From Ichthyocystis sparus (lineage in GTDB: Bacteria > Pseudomonadota > Gammaproteobacteria > Burkholderiales > 2013Ark19i): a stretch of 64,000 bases of DNA. A program made the translations under genes and the position numbers. The first letter of the stretch is position 1. Each line of letters starts with the position of its first letter. The notes below the pieces were generated by a model, which saw nothing but the letters and a program-made list of their open reading frames with translations, did not search any database and was not told the DNA's origin. The stretch is taken from the NCBI RefSeq assembly GCF_900078755.1, contig NZ_FKIH01000013.1; one strand, given 5' to 3'. Shown here in pieces: positions 57,178 through 64,000 of the stretch.

Positions 57178-58839
57178 TATGGTCAAAATAATAATAAGCA
57201 TAACCACCCAACTCCATCTTTTAGTGCCAAACAAAGCGCCCGATACCCATCCCATAACAACATAACAACATAACAACATTATTTATTATTTCGAGTTAGT
57301 TTGGCTTTTCTGTGACAAGACAAAAATCGGGCTACAACACCACTTCTGTGGCAGAGGTTACACCAGATATAGAAAATTTTATATGTATTAGTAGTCATGC
57401 ATCGCATGCATTACACTCGCTCTTTGGTAATAAAAATGACACTTTACTTATACATAAAATATGTTTGATTCTTTCATTTCTTTCATTAAAATTTTCTCCA
57501 CAAGCTCTACTAATAATCATTAGAAAATTAGAAAGTTTTTGTGCTATTGTGCTAAAAACATTAATGACAAATGTTAACAAATTAAATGGGGTGTAAGGTG
57601 AAAACTACACAAAAATGCCTGTCATTATCTTGCACTGTTTTACTAACTACTATCATCGTGCTGGAAACTAAATTCAAACACTACCTACCAATCTAATTGT
57701 ACTTACATAATATCTGGTATCACTTCAATGGATAATATGCTCAGTGCTTGTAAAAAGTTTATAGTAAATATTGTAAACCACAGCTTACAGCAACTATGAG
57801 CGTAGTCACTCATAAAATGAGATGCCATTACTATCTTAAAAAAGCAACAAAATCTAACTTAAAATCCCAGCGTTCATAGTACTTAAATCTAGGTTTTGTA
57901 GATCACATTCGTATATAAAACAAATAAAAAGCAGGTAGTCAGAAATGAAATCAAACAAATCACCAAGATCTCCTATGCTAGACAACTACCACGTGGGCTT
58001 AAAAAACTCGACAAACAACCGTACTAGCTCACAATTAAAAAACTAACATCACCGGTATGATAAACAAGCAATAAAAAGAACCAAGTCGCAACCTACCTGA
58101 TTTTACTTTTAGAGTAAAGCACCTACAAAAAACTAGTCATTGTAACTTTATATTACAAAATATTTTGTTAAACATATACAAATAGCATAACAAAAAACTT
58201 GCGTTTAAGTAGCAAAATATGTTGACAACAAAGAGCACTATGATTCATCAAATTATTTTTAATAATTCTTAGTACACCCAACTACATTGCAAAGATAACG
58301 AATTTTACGCAACTAAAGTTTATACAAATCGTATTAGTCGTTCATTAATTAGGTTTTATTTATAACATCGGCGGCAAAATTATATGAATGGCATAATATA
58401 TCACTTACATTTATATTAACTGTAGCACCCTCTTTACATAATAAATATCTTAACCAAAGATAAGATAAAAAAATCAGATTCTCTTTTTATTTTTCGTTAG
58501 TCCATTGGTGAAATATATGCCTTAAATATAACCGCACACCTGCCAAATTTATTTTTATCCGTATGTTATACCACCCACACAAGTTATATTCTTAACTTAC
58601 TTGTGATTTAGCACAAAAACACTTTAGAAACAATAAAATTACCAAAGAACCATGGCCACATAAGATACATCAGGCACGCACCAAAAGTACACTAACTTCA
58701 ACGTTGCTTGCGAAAAACACAAACACGATCAAGCATCAACAGGAAAATAAGCATGACAAATACAAAACCAGAGAGCACCAACCAGCACTACAAATTAGGT
58801 ATGTTTCTATAAGGAGGCATAGATCCGGTCATCACACAT
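57178..58839. other. Array spacer with a gene remnant
   Basis: Contains block A (57.34 kb), catagtacttaaatctaggt (57.88 kb), D and B (58.2-58.5 kb). Near 57950-57985 the minus strand reads GDLGDLFD-like sequence, the residue of another family copy. The frame at 57312-57596 lies inside block A and is not a gene. Confidence 0.55.
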
Positions 58840-59113
58840 TAAAGAAACAAGCAAGCATAAAACGACATCAAAATAGATGACACCCCAGCAATAACCGAAG
58901 TTAGCTCAATAAAACTTCGACGATCATCTAACATGACTATCATAACAGCGCAGCGGAAAAAACTGATACCACAGCCATAAATAACGATAGCAAAAGTAAA
59001 TAATTAGCAACAGCAGGATCAGCAGTAGCACAAGCACCCAACAAATCACCGAACCCACCTATGTGTGGCTCAAATCCACCACATATACACAAAGCAGATC
59101 CCAAAACGAACAC
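58840..59113 (-). pseudogene. LCGGF-family copy with one frameshift
   Basis: From GTG 59113: VFVLGSALCICGGFEPHIGG, FGDLLGACATADPAVANY, LLLLSLFMAVVSVFSAALL, then TGA. A one-base shift gives MLDDRRSFIELTSVIAGVSS and ILMSFYACLFL, ending at 58840. Otherwise well preserved, with the ATG replaced by GTG, so it is the least decayed broken copy. Confidence 0.75.
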
Positions 59114-59524
59114 AATCCATCCTTAATTAAAATTAATAAAGAACGATATTTATTATTACTATAGTCATAATCACAAACAAGGAGCCACAATATAATTAAT
59201 TAGTTTGCAGTTTTGATTTTACATTTATACTACTACAACGGACTACCCCTGGTATCACATAGGTATATCAAATTTCTCTACCAATTATTAGTCACCGCAC
59301 TGAGTACAATATTGTGCACTCTTTGAATATATTTTTGGATATAAATAAAACAACACTTAAATTGAATATCAATTAGCACAATCACGAAAATTGCCATAGC
59401 ACAAAATAATCGCGTAATCCCTTGGAAATAATTAACAATAAACTGTCTAATACGCACGTCAAGGCATAAACAGGAGCACACCAATTAGTATACTGCTATA
59501 AATTAGGTGCACCACTGTAATTGG

Positions 59525-59829
59525 GCAATCCAAATAAATAAAAAATAAAGAAAGTGATACAAAAAAAGACAACACCCCCACCACAAACGAAGAAACAGCA
59601 AGATAGAAATCCCAAGTATCATGTAATACGAATAACATAGTACTCTAAGAAATTGCTACCGCGGACAAAAAAATAGTGCAATAGAAGATGAAATAGTATT
59701 ATTTCGATCAAAAACAGCAACAGAATCAATAGCAACAGGGTCAACTACAGGATATAATAAATCATTAAAATCAGCTATATGGGTCTCGAACCCGCCGCAC
59801 ATACATAGAGCAACACCTAAGACAAACAT
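59525..59829 (-). pseudogene. LCGGF-family decayed copy
   Basis: From ATG 59829: MFVLGVALCMCGGFETHIAD, FNDLLYPVVDPVAIDSVAVF, then DRNNTISSSIALFFCPR and a stop. Shifted segments FFLSAVAIS and LHDTWDFYLAVSSFVVGVLS continue the family pattern. Two frameshifts. Confidence 0.75.
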
Positions 59830-61275
59830 ATTATTATCGGTAATCAGTATCAGTACAAAATTTAAACTTACTGTTGTATAGCAAGTACCAATGTTACATT
59901 AAATTCACTATCATTATCGTAATAGAAAACAAGCAATCAAATAACTCCTCCCTGCATTACCCCAAAAATCCAAAAACAACAAATAACTCACATATAGCAA
60001 GAGAATTAGAATTGAAAGAGTTAATTAGTTTGAACAATCTAACTTATTTATGATAAAAACGGCATCAAGTCATAACTGCATGCCTTAAGGATTGTGGATG
60101 TATATAGTAATTTTCTCTATCCTATATCAATTATTAATTACTACATTGAGTGCATTATTATGTACTTTTTAGTGAGCACTCACGCACAAAATACGTTTGC
60201 AATTACCGCTTTTATTGAAATTTTTTCCAATTTATTACTACTATTTAAAGATTAACCTTCCCTAGTAAGGACAGATAAAAAAAACGCTTCCATAAAAACA
60301 AAAATCACAGATACAGTAAAAAATTGCTATCCCTATTATTTTTATTATAACCTCTCATAGAACTCTCATGGAAAAAATATAGTATTATCTTAATGACTAA
60401 TTTTCTCTACAATACCTACAAGACCAACTCGACAATTTTATGACTAAAAGCATTAATGGAAAATGTTTAAAATAGACAAGATAAATCTATATAGAGTAAG
60501 AACACAAAATGTTTGGTTTGTCGTTATCTTGACTTGATTGGATAGCTTATTAGTACGTTAGGCAATACACTTATATTTTGTCAAACATAAGTAAATATTT
60601 GCATTTAAAGAGCGAGTATTAAGCAACACTAGCAAATTTTTTATTTATATTTTTTAAAATTAATTCGCACCATCACTGCCATTGAAAAACAAAAACAATG
60701 CATTTTGCGTAGCCAAAATTTGCACCAAGCGTGTTGTTGTTCATCAGATTTTAAAAATACACCGATAGTAAAATTATCTGATGAACATAATCTGTCGCTT
60801 ATATTTTTATATAGTGCATATACCCAATAATAAATATCTCACTCAAGATAAAAAATAAAATTCTTTTCTTATTTTTTGTTCATCTACTAGATAAGTACAT
60901 TCATCAAATGTATTTGACAAAATTATTTTTATTTGCATGCTATATTATCTGCATAAGTTATATTCATACTGTTATTACAACTTATTTATAATTATTTTAT
61001 TACTACATTAATTAGGTATAAATTAGCGGGTGCAACTACAAAAACACCATAGCGCAAAACAATTGCATAATACGGGAATAATTTATAATCAAATTACCAA
61101 AGAGTCATAAGCACTAAAGTTATATCAAGTACGCAACCAAAGCTAGATTAACTTCAATGCAACATTATTTGCATGAAAAATATAAACATGATACAGCTAT
61201 AAACTGTAAAATACGTACAATAAAGCTATAACAATAACAATCTAATCAATAATAAAAATTAGATATATCACTATA
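59830..61275. other. Array spacer
   Basis: Contains blocks A (60.1 kb), D (60.6 kb) and B (60.83 kb). No gene found. Confidence 0.55.
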
Positions 61276-61400
61276 TAATTAGGCAACAATATAACTATCA
61301 CAGAGTAGAATGCAACACAAATAAAATAACACCTAAAAAGACAATACTATCTCGATAAAATAAGGTCCCAGAAGATAAAAATTAGAATCGCACCATACTT
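61276..61400 (-). pseudogene. LCGGF-family 3' remnant
   Basis: The sequence ggcaacaatataactatcac through agacaatact corresponds to the 3' ends of intact copies (compare the 3' end of the copy at 63159). The 5' part is missing, and block A follows near 61.48 kb. Confidence 0.5.
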
Positions 61401-63158
61401 TTGGTTTGGTTTCTACATAATAAAAGAAGAATACCCAAAACACCCTATGTGGGGAGAGTACATAAATATAGGAAACTTTCTACTAATTATTAGTTGCTGT
61501 ATTGATTCACTGTCACAAACTTTTTAGCAACAAAAATGGTGCCTATAATAGGCTTGCAAATATTTATTTTACTAGCTTTTATTAAAAATTTTCTAACTTA
61601 TCACTGCTATTCTAAAATTAGCTCCTCTTTACAACAAAAAAATGGCCTCATAAAAACAAATATCACAGATACAAATAAAAAATTTCTATTCCTACTCTTT
61701 TCATTACTTTAATGGACAAAACATCACAATATGAAATATACGCTACATAAATCACTTAACTGCTTTGTACTAAAATATTAATGGCAAATACTTTAAATGA
61801 ACAAGGTGAACGCACAGGTGGCAAAGATACAAAAACTTTTGTCACTATCTTGCACTATTTGATCAACCCGTATCTACTTATAATACTGGACATTAAACTT
61901 AATGCATTACCTATCAATCACATTGTACTTACAGACATAGAGACACAATATCCAACTTTGATGATAATGAAAAGGTGCTCAGAAAAAAGTTGTAGCAAAC
62001 ACTGTAGGCAATAGCATACAGCTACTACGAGAGTGGCTATTTGCAGTAGTACGTTCTAACATACCATCTTAATAAAATTAACAACAAACTTAACTATATA
62101 ATTGCGATATTCATAATTGCTCAAACCTGGGTAAATCACCAATATTAACTATCTCAAGCATAGAACCCACTACATAGATATAAATTAATGCTGCAAATAA
62201 CCACACTAACCCACAACTAAAATGCCATCATAATTAATATGATAAACAACCAATCAAAGCAAACAGAAAATTATAATCTAATAAATTTATAAATTAAAAC
62301 AATAATAATAAATATGTAATATGTACTTATTTAACGCAATAAAAACTATTAAATAACAATTTAACTTATATGATTTTTAGAGCAAAGCGTTTACAAAAAA
62401 AAAGATAAGCAGAACAATAAACACTTGCATTTAAATAGAGAGGATAATCAACACCAAGTAATATTTTGATTTATGTCATAATACTTTTAAAATTAATTTT
62501 GATGCCACCAATACCACTGAAAACATAAAAACGGCACACTTTGCACAATTAAAGTATGTACCTGAGCTCGTCGTTGTTAATTAAGCTTTAAAACACACAT
62601 AGATAGCAAAATCATCCTATGAGCACAATCTGTTCCCCTATAATAAATATAAATACTATGGCCCTAAGGTAAAAACATTACCAACTTTCCACTTTTTGTT
62701 CATCTACTAGGAATACCCATATCTCAAACGTACTTGCCAAGTTTATTTTTATTCTTATGTTATGCTATCAGCACCAGTCACATTATAGTCATCACCTTAA
62801 CCCATTTGCAATCATATTTATTAATCTTCTATAACACAAACAGAGTATCAATTAGCGTAATTATACAAAATTACCACAACTACAGCTCAAAACAATCGCA
62901 CAATACACTAGCATGATCTATAGCAGAATCACCAAATAATTGCCAAGAGAGTCACAACCACGAGAGGTACACTAAGTAGGGTAGAGATCTAAATAAAGCC
63001 ACACTAATTTAAACGCGGACTACTCGTTTATAAAAACATGTACCCACGATTGCTACCAATTGGCAAATATGTACAACAAAGAAAAAACAATATCCCTCCA
63101 ACCAATACTACAAATCAAATATAAAATATATCACCACAATTAGCCAACAATAGGACTA
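61401..63158. other. Array spacer with a second remnant
   Basis: Contains blocks A (61.48 kb), D (62.4 kb) and B (62.66 kb). At about 62120-62215 the minus strand reads VWLFAALIYIYVVGSMLEIV and NIGDL, a decayed family N-terminus. Frames at 61781-62014 and 62734-62916 are spacer. Confidence 0.5.
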
Positions 63159-63521
63159 TCACAGAGCAGGATACAATAAACAAAGAGATACCAAAATATA
63201 TGATACTGCCCCGACAATCGAAGAAACCGAAAGATAAAAATACGGAGTATCACCCAAAACAAGTAATCCAATAATCGAAAAAACTGATACTGCGGCCATA
63301 AATAATGCTATCGAAAATAAAACAATCTCACTTCGATCAATAGGAGCAGCAAGATCATCAAGATCGGCAATACCAAGAGGAGCAGCAATTTCATCAGGAT
63401 CGGCAACATCAATAGGAGCAACAAGATCATCAGGTTCATCAACATCCAAGAGAGCACCAAGATTACCTACATCAAGCTCGAATCCACCAGATACACATAA
63501 ACCAGACCCCAAAATAAACAT
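63159..63521 (-). CDS. LCGGF-family small membrane protein, intact copy 5
   Basis: A 120-residue protein: MFILGSGLCVSGGFELDVGN, LGALLDVDEPDD, an imperfect repeat of about 11 residues (DDLVAPIDVADP, DEIAAPLGIADL, DDLAAPIDR), then helices SEIVLFSIALFMAAVSVFS and SIVGAVSYILVSLCLLYPA. The second Cys of LCLCGG is Ser here (CVSGG), so both Cys are not essential. The start is set by the family; a TTG frame upstream is not conserved. Confidence 0.77.
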   Translation of the reverse strand: MFILGSGLCVSGGFELDVGNLGALLDVDEPDDLVAPIDVADPDEIAAPLGIADLDDLAAPIDRSEIVLFSIALFMAAVSVFSIIGLLVLGDTPYFYLSVSSIVGAVSYILVSLCLLYPAL

Positions 63522-64000
63522 ACTATAACCAATCAACAAATAAAAACTATTAACTAAAACTTTATTATTATAATCACAACCGTTGCACCACCACCTAAAA
63601 TAAACATCCCATCTGAAATAACAACATCACAATAGCAACAGCAACAGCAACAAAACCAGCACTAGAAGACATCTATCTATCTTGATTCTTTTATAATAAA
63701 ACAAAGGCTGGAGTAATATTTTTAACATCTCCAAGAATTGTACCTAGACACAGGATTCTTTCCTACCAATCATTGCTTACTGCATTAGTCAACTATTATT
63801 AGTTTAATGAATAGCATGCTCAGTGCTCAAAAAAAGTTATAGCAAATATTAAAGATATAACCTACAGCAACTACGATCGCAGTTACGATCACAGTTGTAC
63901 GTAGCCGTAATAACATACTGTCACTACTATCTCAATAAAAGTAACAATAAACCTAATTAAAAATCCCAACCCAATATTCATAGTACTTAAATATGAGTTT
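63522..64000. other. Array spacer running off the window
   Basis: Contains part of block A (near 63.76 kb) and the catagtacttaaat motif at the right edge (63.98 kb), so the array continues beyond the window. Confidence 0.55.

Larger units (their letters stand above)
45100..64000 (-). repeat. Degenerate array of a repeated gene-plus-spacer module
   Basis: About 19 kb is built from diverged copies of one module. Each full module (plus-strand order) has spacer block D (aaagtttgta region), spacer block B (cttactcaagataaaaaaat and following), a minus-strand gene of the MFVLGAGLCLCGGFE family, its conserved upstream region, and block A (ccaattattag through tttgcaattaccgcttttat to cacatataca). Block A recurs near 46.43, 47.51, 50.60, 52.01, 53.14, 54.97, 57.34, 59.27, 60.11, 61.48 and 63.76 kb. 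Block B recurs near 45.38, 48.47, 49.80, 58.44, 60.83 and 62.66 kb. A further motif, catagtacttaaatctaggt, recurs near 53.98 and 57.88 kb, with weaker copies at 47.02, 62.11 and 63.98. Coding density is below one fifth. Confidence 0.85.

Noticed and set aside
45815..63539. CGG in LCLCGGFE as a double-glycine leader of a bacteriocin or type I substrate
   Set aside because: The segment before GG is only about 11 residues, hydrophobic, and lacks the usual LSxxEL pattern.
45815..63539. LCLC as a lipoprotein signal
   Set aside because: No positive charge at the N-terminus, too short, and the residue before Cys is Leu rather than Gly/Ala/Ser.
45100..64000. CRISPR array
   Set aside because: Repeats are long, diverged and irregularly spaced, with genes between them; there are no short identical repeats with unique spacers and no cas genes.
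45100..64000. Insertion sequences or transposase as cause of the array
   Set aside because: No transposase-like frame or terminal inverted repeats were recognised; module duplication explains the pattern.

Overview
The window looks like chromosome from an AT-rich, host-associated betaproteobacterium. The clues are gene order: fur/bamE/dapB, mltD-greB, a DUF4124-type gene beside guaB-guaA-tadA, purN next to an RsmB-type methyltransferase, and nadK near hemH. These housekeeping genes sit among large families of unrecognised membrane or acidic repeat proteins and many decayed genes. That mixture fits an obligate intracellular parasite such as the fish epitheliocystis betaproteobacteria (Candidatus Ichthyocystis-like). 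This placement is inference; there is no rRNA in the window.

Layout. (1) 0-6.5 kb: a family of surface or inclusion-type proteins (two hydrophobic segments, then an acidic or proline-rich repeat tail with PDVIP motifs), one decayed copy, and a convergent unknown gene. (2) 7.5-25.6 kb: dense core genes: pcnB, hemH, two unknown overlapping ORFs, nadK, tRNA-Ala and tRNA-Glu, dapB, bamE, fur, an MltD-like lytic transglycosylase, greB, a DUF4124-like gene, guaB, guaA, tadA, an L,D-transpeptidase, a Kef-type antiporter, purN, rsmB-like and mscS-like. (3) 25.6-29.7 kb: four divergent paralogues of an unknown ~250-residue protein, with rpmB-rpmG embedded among them. (4) 30-41.4 kb: an FTR1 iron permease with a possible Fur box, purL with decayed tandem copies of its own 3' end, an unknown 522-residue membrane protein, a small cluster of membrane proteins with an Mth938-like gene, and hemF. 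(5) 42-44 kb: small membrane proteins and stop-interrupted relatives. (6) 45-64 kb: very low coding density, occupied by a degenerate array of one repeated module. Its gene encodes a 110-146 residue protein with an invariant N-terminus (MFVLGAGLCLCGGFE-type), a hypervariable acidic/proline repeat and two C-terminal membrane helices. Five copies are intact and at least seven are broken, all on the minus strand, with recurring intergenic elements between them.

How the parts work together. Core functions include purine synthesis (purN, purL, guaB, guaA), haem synthesis (hemH, hemF), iron uptake and control (fur, ftr1), cell-wall remodelling (mltD-like, ldt, dapB), outer-membrane assembly (bamE), and RNA and translation functions (pcnB, rsmB-like, tadA, greB, rpmB, rpmG, tRNAs). 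The accessory part is the most novel: repeat-rich membrane proteins, intact and silent copies side by side, and simple-sequence tracts in or near genes (10-bp x4, C10, G9, 18-bp and 24-bp repeats). Together these suggest a locus that generates surface-protein diversity. That is a hypothesis; no function is demonstrated by the sequence.
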